Source: JBFGSX01 sp041581335 (GTDB lineage: Archaea > Thermoplasmatota > E2 > JACPAO01 > JAHFTW01). Taken from it: a DNA stretch of 15,275 nt. A program made the translations under genes and the position numbers. The stretch spans positions 1 through 15,275 of the forward strand of contig JBFIDG010000037.1 of NCBI GenBank assembly GCA_041581335.1, in the 5' to 3' direction. Positions 6,525-12,774 of this stretch are shown here, in pieces (position 1 is the stretch's first letter; every line of letters starts with the position of its first letter). The notes below the pieces were generated by a model. That model was given only the letters and a program-made list of their open reading frames with translations, was not told the DNA's origin and searched no databases.

Positions 6525-7112
6525 CTACGTCGCGGACATCGGCATCGTGTCGAGGTCTTCTTCGGGGGCCACGGCGACCTTGGCGTAGCGCAGTACCCGG
6601 TCTCCTAACTTGTAGCCGTTGGCGATGACCCGGCTGATATGGCCCGGGGCGACGTCTCCCATCTCGGTGGCGCAGGCCTCGTGCAGTGCGCGGTCGAACG
6701 CCTCTCCGACCTGGCCGAAGGGGCGGACCCCGGTGTCCTCGAGCAGGCGGTCGAACTCACGAACGATCATCTTGACACCCTCGGCGAGCGGCCCAGGGTT
6801 GCGCTCGGCCTCGAACGCGGCCATCTGGCCGTATTCGTAGACCTGCAGGAACCCTTCCAGCACGCGGGCCTTGACGCGGTCCCGTTCGGCGGCCGCATCG
6901 CGCTCGACGCGCTTCTGCAGGTTGACGTAATCCGCGCGGGCACGGGCCAGGCGGTCCTTCAGGTCGGTGATCTCGGCCTGTAGGGTCGAGGTCTCGTCAG
7001 CCACAGGGTCGTCTGGCATCGCCACGTCCTCTGCGGCGTCCGCTTCCAGGATCTCGCCTTCAGTCGGTCCGACGGTCTCACCCGAATCGTCGCTCATCGC
7101 GTCCGCCGACAT
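6525..7112 (-). CDS. grpE: Nucleotide exchange factor GrpE
   Basis: Co-chaperone that releases ADP from DnaK. It is 195 residues, normal for the family. An acidic, disordered N-terminus (1-40) leads into a long coiled-coil helix (about 43-80, containing LKDRLARARADYVNLQKR) and dimerisation helices (83-125). The C-terminal beta-wing head (about 130-188) contains PFGQVGEAFDRALHEA, GHISRVIANGYKLGDRVLRYAKVAVA, the classic GrpE signature. The ATG at 7112 is used; an in-frame ATG at 7097 is an alternative. A weak AGGA precedes 7112 by four bases. It is on the same strand as dnaK but about 4.7 kb away with unrelated genes between, unlike the usual grpE-dnaK operon. It diverges from the thioesterase gene. 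Confidence 0.96.
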   Translation of the reverse strand: MSADAMSDDSGETVGPTEGEILEADAAEDVAMPDDPVADETSTLQAEITDLKDRLARARADYVNLQKRVERDAAAERDRVKARVLEGFLQVYEYGQMAAFEAERNPGPLAEGVKMIVREFDRLLEDTGVRPFGQVGEAFDRALHEACATEMGDVAPGHISRVIANGYKLGDRVLRYAKVAVAPEEDLDTMPMSAT

Positions 7113-7146
7113 GGGGTTCCTGTAAGAGCCTGACGGGGCGCCCACG

Positions 7147-7155
7147 CCTAAATGC
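7147..7155. promoter_or_regulatory. TATA-like element between grpE and the thioesterase gene
   Basis: CCTAAATGC on plus (GCATTTAGG on minus). It is 20-28 bases before the GTG start at 7175, fitting a leaderless message in that direction, and about 35-43 bases before the grpE ATG. It is the only AT-rich patch in the 62-base divergent spacer. Confidence 0.35.
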
Positions 7156-7174
7156 TTGAGGGGCCTGGGGTGGC

Positions 7175-7540
7175 GTGGACGCCCCCTTTGATGCGTTGAT
7201 GGAGTTCCGCTGCCTCTCAAGCGGCGCCGGTGAGGCCGTGTATGAGGCGTCCGTCGACGCCAGGCACCACAACCCCACGGGCCGCCTGCACGGCGGCGTG
7301 CTGAGTGGTCTGGCAGATGCGGCCATGGGGGCCGCCTTCCTTTCGTCCGTCCCGGAAGGGGCTTCTGGCACCAACCTGGATCTGTCGATGCGGTTCTTGC
7401 GAGGCGTCGTGGCAGGCCGCTTGCAGGCGCGTGCGCGGACCATCAAGGCCGGGCGCAGGGTCAGCCTCCTGGCCTGCGACGTCGTGGACGCCGACGGGCG
7501 GCTTGTGGCCACGGCACAGAGCCAGTTCATCACGCTGTGA
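7175..7540 (+). CDS. PaaI-type hotdog-fold thioesterase
   Basis: A 121-residue single hotdog domain expected to hydrolyse an acyl-CoA or similar thioester in the cytoplasm; the substrate cannot be read from the sequence. The diagnostic segment is HHNPTGRLHGGVLSGLADAAMG (broken here as HHNPTGR, LHGGVL, ADAAMG) with His32-Asn33, the HGG loop at 39-41 and the catalytic-helix Asp48. The domain end DADGRLVATAQSQFITL also fits. The GTG at 7175 is chosen because it preserves the N-terminal helix and sits about 26 bases after a TATA-like element; an ATG at 7199 is the alternative. Its last 11 bases overlap the 3' end of the Lrp gene on the other strand. Confidence 0.88.
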   Translation: MDAPFDALMEFRCLSSGAGEAVYEASVDARHHNPTGRLHGGVLSGLADAAMGAAFLSSVPEGASGTNLDLSMRFLRGVVAGRLQARARTIKAGRRVSLLACDVVDADGRLVATAQSQFITL

Positions 7541-7997
7541 TCGGCAGGACCTGGGCCGAGTTCTGACCGTCCAGGCTGCTGACGACCAAGGTGCAGCGGA
7601 ACTTCTCGATGCCCGCCGCGTGGGCCAGGTCGGCGGCCCGGCTCTCCAGGGCGTCCGAGTCCTTGCCGTGCAGGTGGAACGCGATGCTCGCCTGGGCGGC
7701 CATGGTGAAGACGCGGGCGACGTCCGGCTCGGCGGCCAGCCTCCGCAGGGCGTCGGGGTCGGTCGCGTGGGTCGGCACGCCGACGACCAGCGCCTCATGG
7801 TGTCCTGCGACACTGGTCAGGTCCACGTGGGCGCGGAAGCCGCGGATGACGCCGTCTTCTTGCAGCTTCGCGATGCGGTCTTGTGCCACGTCCAGGCTGC
7901 AGCCGACGGCCGCCGCGATGGCCTGCGCGTCGCAGCCTGCATCCTGGGCGATCTGGGCCAGGATCTTCTTGCTCATCAGGTCGATCTTGTGTTTCAT
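7530..7997 (-). CDS. Lrp/AsnC family transcriptional regulator
   Basis: A 155-residue regulator. The N-terminal HTH spans about 6-52 (MSKKILAQIAQDAG, AIAAAVGCSLDVAQDRIAKLQEDGVI, then RGFRAHVD). The C-terminal ligand-binding RAM domain spans about 64-140 (GHHEALVVGVPTH, VARVFTMAAQASIAFHLHGKD). The family senses amino acids or other small metabolites and forms octamers on DNA; the ligand here is unknown. The ATG at 7997 follows GAGG about nine bases upstream. In-frame ATGs at 8015 and 8018 are less well supported, and 7976 is also possible. The gene diverges from the receiver gene at 8130, and an inverted repeat at 8041-8068 lies in the spacer. Confidence 0.92.
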   Translation of the reverse strand: MKHKIDLMSKKILAQIAQDAGCDAQAIAAAVGCSLDVAQDRIAKLQEDGVIRGFRAHVDLTSVAGHHEALVVGVPTHATDPDALRRLAAEPDVARVFTMAAQASIAFHLHGKDSDALESRAADLAHAAGIEKFRCTLVVSSLDGQNSAQVLPITA

Positions 7998-8040
7998 GTC
8001 AGGTCCCTCAAGCATCATCCGACGCCCCGGGACTTGGCGG

Positions 8041-8068
8041 GTTGTTCGTCATCCGGCTGACAGACAAC
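8041..8068. promoter_or_regulatory. Inverted-repeat operator candidate, copy 1
   Basis: A 28-bp imperfect palindrome with outer arms GTTGT and ACAAC and inner matches GTCA/TGAC, 9 of 12 positions paired per half. A related 28-bp element lies at 10851-10878. They share GTTGTTC, ATCCGG, CTGACA and ACAAC in the same order. It is 44-71 bases upstream of the Lrp start and about 62-89 bases upstream of the receiver start. Confidence 0.5.
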
Positions 8069-8095
8069 ATTCCTCCGCCGCAATCGCGGACATGC

Positions 8096-8104
8096 ATTAA
8101 GTAA
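8096..8104 (+). promoter_or_regulatory. TATA-like box of the receiver-TrmB operon
   Basis: CATTAAGTA within GCATTAAGTAAGC lies 26-34 bases before the ATG at 8130. No ribosome site precedes that ATG, so a leaderless mRNA is likely. Confidence 0.45.
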
Positions 8105-8129
8105 GCCTCCGAGCGGTGTCCTGTTGCCG

Positions 8130-8519
8130 ATGAACCACGCGGTGGGCAGGGGCCGAAAACTGGTGTTGATGGTCGAAGACGACCCCGATGACGCGCGCGT
8201 CGTCGTTGTCGGCCTGGAGGCCGAACACGACCTCCACGTCGTGCACGTCCGCACCGGCGCGGAGGCGATGCAAGCGTTGGAGACCTCATCGCCCTCGGCC
8301 ATCCTCATCGACCACAGGCTGCCCGACATGACCGGCGTGACGCTCATCGAGCGCATCCGCCGGGCCGGCTTCGCCGGCCCCCTCATCATGGTGAGCGGGG
8401 TGCGCGAAGACCGCATCGTCGCCAGTGCCTTGGCTGCAGGGGCCAATGATTTCCTGGTCAAGGACCTGGATTTCGGCGACGAGATCGCTGACCGCTTGCG
8501 CAGCGCGGTGGAGATCTGA
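8130..8519 (+). CDS. Single-domain response regulator, translationally coupled to TrmB-like gene
   Basis: A 129-residue receiver domain without an output domain. Active-site residues are Glu16-Asp17-Asp18 (VEDDPDD), phospho-acceptor Asp61 (LIDHRLPDMTG), Ser89 (IMVSGVRED) and Lys111 (FLVKD). The residue after Lys111 is Asp, not the usual Pro, which may alter the switch. The ATG at 8130 lies 26-34 bases after a TATA-like element; a TTG at 8124 is a less likely start. The stop TGA shares its last A with the ATG of the next gene, so the two are almost certainly translated together. The simplest reading is that the phosphorylated receiver controls the TrmB-like DNA-binding protein made beside it (inference). 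Confidence 0.92.
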   Translation: MNHAVGRGRKLVLMVEDDPDDARVVVVGLEAEHDLHVVHVRTGAEAMQALETSSPSAILIDHRLPDMTGVTLIERIRRAGFAGPLIMVSGVREDRIVASALAAGANDFLVKDLDFGDEIADRLRSAVEI

Positions 8520-9757
8520 TGGACGTCCAGGGGCTCGTGGGGCAGATGACGGCCTACGGACTGGATGAAGGCGAAGCCCTCGTGTATTTTCATCTGAGCC
8601 GCACGGGCGGCGCCAAGGCCGCCGAGGTCGCAGACGCCGCCAGGCGCAAACGACCCGACACCTACCGCATCCTCAACAGCCTCGTCATCAAGGGCTTCGC
8701 GGAGAAGACCCTGGAGCGGCCGACCCGGTTCGTCCCTATTCCCGTCGAGACCGCCCTTGAGCGCCTGGTCGCGGCGCGGCGCGAGCAGGCCGACCAACTC
8801 GCCAGGACCGCCAAAGACCTGGTCGAGGGCTGGCCGAAGCCCCACGCCGACACGGGGCCGGGCCACCAGCGCTTCACTGTCTTCCAAGGCCGGGAACAGG
8901 TGCAGGGGCTCATCCGTCGCATGTTCGCGGCCGCCAAGGACGACATCACCGTCGTCGCCTCGCCTGGCGGGTTGGCGAACCTTGGGCTAGGCTCGTTCTT
9001 CTCCTCCGTGGAGGGCAAAGCGGCGCGCCAAGTGCATATCCGCGTCCTGACCAAGCCTGATGCAGGCCGTCATCAGAGTCTCGAGGCGTTGCAGGGGCTC
9101 GCCACCATCCGCCATGCCGAGTTGCCAAGTTATCACCAGATGATCATCGTCGACGCGCAGCAGATCGCGTTGTTCGTCTCCTCCGGACGAAAAGTCTCGA
9201 CGCAGGGAGATGTCCAGACGGTCCTATGGTTGAACACGCCGGACTTCGTCCTCGCGCAGAAGGCGTTGTTCGACGAGGTCTGGGCGACGGCGATCACGAC
9301 GGAGGAGCGGGCTGCCGCGACCCGCGAGGGTCGGCCGCCCAATGAGACCCGTCTGCTCCGCGGCCGCTGGCAACGCCTGGACCGCATGCGCCGCATGATC
9401 AGCCACGCCGAGCGCACCGTCTGGTTGCAGGCGCCGGCGGCCGAGGTCGCCCGTTGGAAGACCGGTGGCTTGGCGCGGGCCCTGACCAAGAAGGCGTCCG
9501 AAGGCGTCGCCATCATGGTCTGGACGGATGCGCACCTGAGCCTGCCCGGCGTGTCAGTGGTCCATATCGAGGAGGAGCCGATCATGGAATGCCTGGTCGA
9601 TGGGGTGCTGTCGTTGGTCGTGGCAGGTTCACGGGATGATCCGGCGGCCGTCGCCTACGATGGGGAATGGGCGGTCTGGTCGACGCACCCGGACTCGGTG
9701 CGGAGCATGGCACGCCGTTTCGAGATGCTGCCAGACCCGGTCCTCGCGATCGGCTAG
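8519..9757 (+). CDS. TrmB-family transcriptional regulator with two PLD-like modules
   Basis: A 412-residue regulator. The N-terminal TrmB winged helix spans about 1-80 (MTAYGLDEGEALVYFHL, RRKRPDTYRILNSLVIKGF, LERPTRFVPIP). A short coiled coil follows (about 81-105). Residues 119-270 form a phospholipase-D-like sensor module (FQGREQVQGLIRRMF, DDITVVASP) with a degenerate catalytic motif, HQM at 206-208 in place of HxK, so an enzyme is not expected. Residues 288-412 look like a second such module, ending ECLVDGVLSLVVAGSRDD and AVWSTHPDSVRSMARRFEML. TrmB proteins normally bind sugars, but the ligand here is unknown. GGAG is five bases before the ATG, which overlaps the receiver stop by one base. 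Its stop overlaps that of the convergent receiver gene by three bases. Confidence 0.9.
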   Translation: MDVQGLVGQMTAYGLDEGEALVYFHLSRTGGAKAAEVADAARRKRPDTYRILNSLVIKGFAEKTLERPTRFVPIPVETALERLVAARREQADQLARTAKDLVEGWPKPHADTGPGHQRFTVFQGREQVQGLIRRMFAAAKDDITVVASPGGLANLGLGSFFSSVEGKAARQVHIRVLTKPDAGRHQSLEALQGLATIRHAELPSYHQMIIVDAQQIALFVSSGRKVSTQGDVQTVLWLNTPDFVLAQKALFDEVWATAITTEERAAATREGRPPNETRLLRGRWQRLDRMRRMISHAERTVWLQAPAAEVARWKTGGLARALTKKASEGVAIMVWTDAHLSLPGVSVVHIEEEPIMECLVDGVLSLVVAGSRDDPAAVAYDGEWAVWSTHPDSVRSMARRFEMLPDPVLAIG

Positions 9758-10179
9758 GCGGTCAGGACGCTGGCCGGTTGGTTGAGGCCGGTCCAGAACG
9801 ACAGGATGGCCTGCAAAGCGGCCTCCAGTTCGTCGACATCGTTGGACTTGTGGACCCATGCGTTGGCCCCCAATCTGTAGCCCTCGTCCGGGGGCAGGTC
9901 CGTGGCCGTGAAGATCACGATGGGGACGCGGCGGGTGCGGGGATGGAGCCGCAGCCGCTTCAGGACCTCAAGACCATGCATGCCAGGAAGGTCAAGATCC
10001 AGCAGGATCACGTGCGGGATGGCGCTGTCGCCCGTCAATGCGTCGACGGCCTGCGCCCCGTCGTCGAAGGACTCGAGGTCATGCTCCTCGACCAGTCCGT
10101 GGACAAGGGCAGAGACATCTGGATCGTCCTCGACCAGCGCAATGCTTCGCTTGACGGCCTGGGGCGCTCCCGACGCCAT
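9754..10179 (-). CDS. Single-domain response regulator (second receiver of the block)
   Basis: A 141-residue receiver protein without an output domain. Active-site residues are Glu17-Asp18-Asp19 (VEDDPDV), phospho-acceptor Asp61 (LLDLDLPGMHG), Thr91 (IFTATD) and Lys111 (WVHKS). Residues 114-141 complete the last helix and a short tail. The insert HPRTRRVP before the fourth strand resembles Rcp1/phytochrome-type receivers of cyanobacteria and many archaeal receivers, a family-level impression. The ATG at 10179 is 25-29 bases after a TATA-like ATTAAG (minus strand), suggesting a leaderless start; an in-frame TTG at 10188 is less likely. The gene converges on the TrmB-like gene with overlapping stops. 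The histidine kinase at 10977-11633 on the same strand is a candidate donor. Confidence 0.92.
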   Translation of the reverse strand: MASGAPQAVKRSIALVEDDPDVSALVHGLVEEHDLESFDDGAQAVDALTGDSAIPHVILLDLDLPGMHGLEVLKRLRLHPRTRRVPIVIFTATDLPPDEGYRLGANAWVHKSNDVDELEAALQAILSFWTGLNQPASVLTA

Positions 10180-10202
10180 GCCAGCCAATGGCCCGGCCGC
10201 GC

Positions 10203-10210
10203 CTTAATCC
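10203..10210 (-). promoter_or_regulatory. TATA-like box of the receiver gene at 10179
   Basis: Minus-strand GGATTAAG, 24-31 bases before the ATG at 10179. There is no ribosome site before that ATG, so a leaderless transcript is probable. Confidence 0.45.
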
Positions 10211-10255
10211 TTCGCACTTCTGGCCAGGCGCGCTGGAGAACGATGGTTTGGCGGT

Positions 10256-10777
10256 TCAGTTGAAGGCCATCAGGGGGTCGGACACGTCGCCGGCGCCCAG
10301 GGCGCTGGCCAAGGCGTCGGTGGGTTGCACGAGGGCGACGCGGCCAAGGCGGACGCGTTCCACGAGGCCCGCTTCCTCGAGCGCTTGTAGGCGGCGGGTG
10401 ACGACGCTGGGGGCCAGGTCGGTGGCGGCACAGAGGGCGCGCTGGTGTGCGCCGGGGTGTTCCGAGACGAAGCGGGCCACGGTGACGTTGCGCGGGTCGC
10501 GCAGCAGGGCGGTGCCGGTCTTGGAATCCATGGCGCCGCGGGAGCGGTCGAAGACGCAGGTCTTGCCCTGTACCTTCCGGGTGCTGACCAGGCCGGCCGC
10601 TTCGAGGCGGTTGATGTGGTGCAGGGTCGTGTTCCAGGACAGGCCGACGACGTGGGCGAGGCGGCGCAGGTGGATGCCGGGGTCGCCACGGATCAGGTTC
10701 AGGATGTTCTGGCGGTGGTAGCTGCCCTGGCGGGTACCGCCGAGGGTGACGTTGGGGGTGGGTCGGGTCGTGTTCAT
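10256..10777 (-). CDS. Tandem winged-helix transcriptional regulator
   Basis: A 173-residue protein with two winged-helix domains. The first (about 20-78) has IHLRRLAHVVGLSWNTTLHHI as its HTH and the wing RKVQGKTCVF. The second (about 95-150) has AHQRALCAATDLAPSVVTRRL and the wing VRLGRVALV. Archaeal tandem winged-helix proteins with a WNTTLHH-type recognition helix are common and mostly uncharacterised. The ATG at 10777 follows GGAGAGG six bases upstream; a longer in-frame start at 10831 is unlikely. A 28-bp inverted repeat lies 74-101 bases upstream, related to one before the Lrp gene. It sits between the receiver gene and the kinase gene on the same strand and may belong to their regulon. 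Confidence 0.87.
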   Translation of the reverse strand: MNTTRPTPNVTLGGTRQGSYHRQNILNLIRGDPGIHLRRLAHVVGLSWNTTLHHINRLEAAGLVSTRKVQGKTCVFDRSRGAMDSKTGTALLRDPRNVTVARFVSEHPGAHQRALCAATDLAPSVVTRRLQALEEAGLVERVRLGRVALVQPTDALASALGAGDVSDPLMAFN

Positions 10778-10850
10778 GTTTGTCCTCTCCAGACCCCGGG
10801 GCGCTGGGCCCAGGGGACAAAGAGGAGTCAAGCACCAGACACGTTGGTCC

Positions 10851-10878
10851 GTTGTTCATCCGGCGCCTGACACACAAC
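10851..10878. promoter_or_regulatory. Inverted-repeat operator candidate, copy 2
   Basis: A 28-bp element with outer arms GTTGT and ACAAC and central GGCGCC symmetry, 10 of 14 positions paired per half. It matches the element at 8041-8068 in GTTGTTC, ATCCGG, CTGACA and ACAAC, with ATCCGG shifted by three bases. It lies upstream of the tandem winged-helix gene. Confidence 0.5.
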
Positions 10879-10976
10879 CCGCGGGCGCCACGACGCTGCC
10901 TGGGAGGCCCCCAAAGCGACGGTCCGGCGGCGCGGTGGCTCACGTGATCGGGGTGCCGGGCTGTGTGGCGCCGCGA

Positions 10977-11633
10977 CTAGGCGGGGGGCAAGCGCAGCGT
11001 GGCCTGGGCGCCGCGTCCCCGGGCCGCCGGCGAGGACAACGTCAGCTCGCCGTCGAGGTGGCGGGCGATGTACCGGCACAAAGCCAGGCCGCTGCCGGCG
11101 CCATCGAGGACGTGTGCGCCTGCGCTGGAGAACAGCTCGAACAGGGCGTCCGGCGGCGTGGTGAAGCCGGGGCCATCGTCGGTGACCGTCAGCATCCCGG
11201 GTCCCACTCGGATCGTCACGGTGGGTGTGCCGTCGTGGTGCTCGATGGCGTTGCGGATCAGTTCCTGCAAGACCGTCAAGACGAGCAGCGGCGCCCCCTG
11301 GACCTCCGCGCTTCCGGCGCAGTCGATGACCGCATCACGCACATCGATGTGCTCCAGGGCCTCCGCGACCAGGGCGCCGAGCTCCACGACCTGCGGGCCG
11401 TCCCCGGCGGCGTGCACCTTGGAGAAGTGTCGGACACGGCGCAGCATCTCGTCCATGCGGCGCAGGCGTTGCTGCAGCAGGTCGATCCGTTGCGTCGCCT
11501 GCGATGCGTGCCCGTCGGCCAGGTCTTTGGCCAGCAATTTCAGATGGATGGACATGCCCCGCAGCGGCGCGCTCAGGTCGTGCGCGACGACGTGGGCGAA
11601 TGCCTCAAGGTCGAGCGTGCCTGGCCGGGTCAC
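10977..11633 (-). CDS. Histidine kinase without sensor domain
   Basis: A 218-residue soluble kinase core. The HisKA dimerisation helix carries the phospho-accepting His18 in VVAHDLSAPLRG. The second helix spans about 43-75. The HATPase domain has the N-box LIRNAIEHHDG (Asn128), the G1 box VTDDGPGF (152-157), an FELF segment (165-168) and a glycine-rich lid GAGSGLALCRYIARHLDG (178-195). No PAS, GAF or membrane segment is present, so input must come from a partner or from another domain encoded elsewhere. The GTG at 11633 is the only start that fits; a weak TATA-like CCTATCAG lies about 25 bases before it. The H-box and the FSSAG/GLALCR style resemble the phytochrome/haloarchaeal kinase group. 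It could phosphorylate the receivers at 9754, 8130 or 3582 (inference). Confidence 0.9.
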   Translation of the reverse strand: MTRPGTLDLEAFAHVVAHDLSAPLRGMSIHLKLLAKDLADGHASQATQRIDLLQQRLRRMDEMLRRVRHFSKVHAAGDGPQVVELGALVAEALEHIDVRDAVIDCAGSAEVQGAPLLVLTVLQELIRNAIEHHDGTPTVTIRVGPGMLTVTDDGPGFTTPPDALFELFSSAGAHVLDGAGSGLALCRYIARHLDGELTLSSPAARGRGAQATLRLPPA

Positions 11634-11784
11634 GGCGGGACATCGCTTGCTGAGCTGATAGGTCCGTCGGCACGCAAAGGCAGTGCCGGTCGGCCTGCTG
11701 CCAACGTCGAAGCTTCGTCAATATGGCCAGAACCGGGGCCATTCCCACCGGAACCCCTTTGAGCCTACGCGCTGGTCGAAGGGC

Positions 11785-12672
11785 ATGCGTGCCTGGACCC
11801 TGGCCCTTTTGCTCACCGCCACCGTTCTGGCTGGTTGCTCCGATGCACCGGCCCCCGTCACGGAGGGCCCGGAGGTGGTCGTCACGGAGACGACGGGCGG
11901 CGTCAGCGGAGTCGTCGTGGATGCGTCCATCACGCCGCTTGCGGACGCCAACGTGCTGCTGAGCACCGGCGAGACCGTGGTCACGGACGCCACGGGCAGC
12001 TTCGTCTTCAGCCAGCTCGACCCGGCCACGTACTTCGTGCTGGTCAGCAAGCCCGGTTACCAGGACATCCAGACCAGCTTCGTCGTCCAGGCCGGCAAGG
12101 TCACCACCGGTATCAAGGTCCAGCTGGTCCGCCTGCCCGGCGTCGATCCGATGGCCGAGTCGGTGACGTTCGATGGCTTCTACGAGTGTGGCTACGCGAT
12201 CTGGGTCCAGACCGACAGCTGCGACTGGGTCATCCGGACCGCCCACGACGCCGGCGTCCCCGGCGTGCCCCGCGGCGTACAGAACAACGTCAACACCGAA
12301 TACTACGACCTGGAAACATCGGCGACCTCCATCATCCAGGAAGGCTTCTTCGACAAGGACGTCACCAGCACCTTCTGGTTCACCATCTCCTCGACGCCCA
12401 TCGACAACCTCTGTGATTGCTCTGACACCGATTACCTGAGCCACGAAGGGACCGACGGGTACTCCATCGGTCGCCTCGACCGCAACGTCACGGCCTGGCC
12501 GGCACTGGATCAGCCGTACGCGGTGCGAGGCTTCCTGCCGTTCCAGGACAGCGCCGAAGACGTCGACTACGCGTTCAACGTGCAGTTCCAGATCATCACG
12601 ACCACGTTCCACAACTGGGTGCCGGTCGAAGGCTGGAACTTCGAAGACCGCGACCTGTACCCGGCGCCGTAG
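11785..12672 (+). CDS. Surface lipoprotein with carboxypeptidase-regulatory-like domain, paralog 1
   Basis: A 295-residue predicted lipoprotein, the most divergent of four tandem paralogs. The signal peptide MRAWTLALLLTATVLAGC ends in the lipobox LAGC with Cys18. Residues 37-114 form a carboxypeptidase-D regulatory-like beta-sandwich: GVSGVVVD, PLADANVLL, TDATGSFVFSQLDPATYFVLVSKPGY. A linker VQLVRLPGVDP leads to an unrecognised C-terminal region (about 125-295) that begins FDGFYECG and carries Cys135, 146, 200 and 202, an even number that would suit disulfides outside the cell. It ends in VPVEGWNFEDRD. The frame is open from 11683, but the signal peptide fixes the ATG at 11785. A TATA-like TCAATATG lies about 60 bases upstream. 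It diverges from the histidine kinase gene. Function is unknown. Confidence 0.82.
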   Translation: MRAWTLALLLTATVLAGCSDAPAPVTEGPEVVVTETTGGVSGVVVDASITPLADANVLLSTGETVVTDATGSFVFSQLDPATYFVLVSKPGYQDIQTSFVVQAGKVTTGIKVQLVRLPGVDPMAESVTFDGFYECGYAIWVQTDSCDWVIRTAHDAGVPGVPRGVQNNVNTEYYDLETSATSIIQEGFFDKDVTSTFWFTISSTPIDNLCDCSDTDYLSHEGTDGYSIGRLDRNVTAWPALDQPYAVRGFLPFQDSAEDVDYAFNVQFQIITTTFHNWVPVEGWNFEDRDLYPAP

Positions 12673-12774
12673 CTCTCGGGCCTGCATCGCCCAGCGTCGA
12701 CCGGCCTCTCGTGCACGTCCCTCGGCACCTGTGGCCAGCAAACCTGATGAACCGGGCCGCGGGTGCCATACTCC

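Noticed and set aside
7154..7160. TGCTTGA shared between the spacers before the thioesterase (7154-7160), the Lrp gene (8008-8014, minus) and the winged-helix gene (10828-10834, minus)
   Set aside because: Only seven bases, at different distances from the starts, and within a start-codon/ribosome-site context in one case. Too weak to call a shared element.
7305..8060. A 251-codon open frame on plus opposite the Lrp gene
   Set aside because: The Lrp frame on minus has a full HTH and ligand-binding domain; this frame has none.
10035..10943. A 302-codon open frame on minus across the receiver and winged-helix genes
   Set aside because: It overlaps both genes in another frame and translates to a Pro/Arg-rich sequence typical of a shadow frame.
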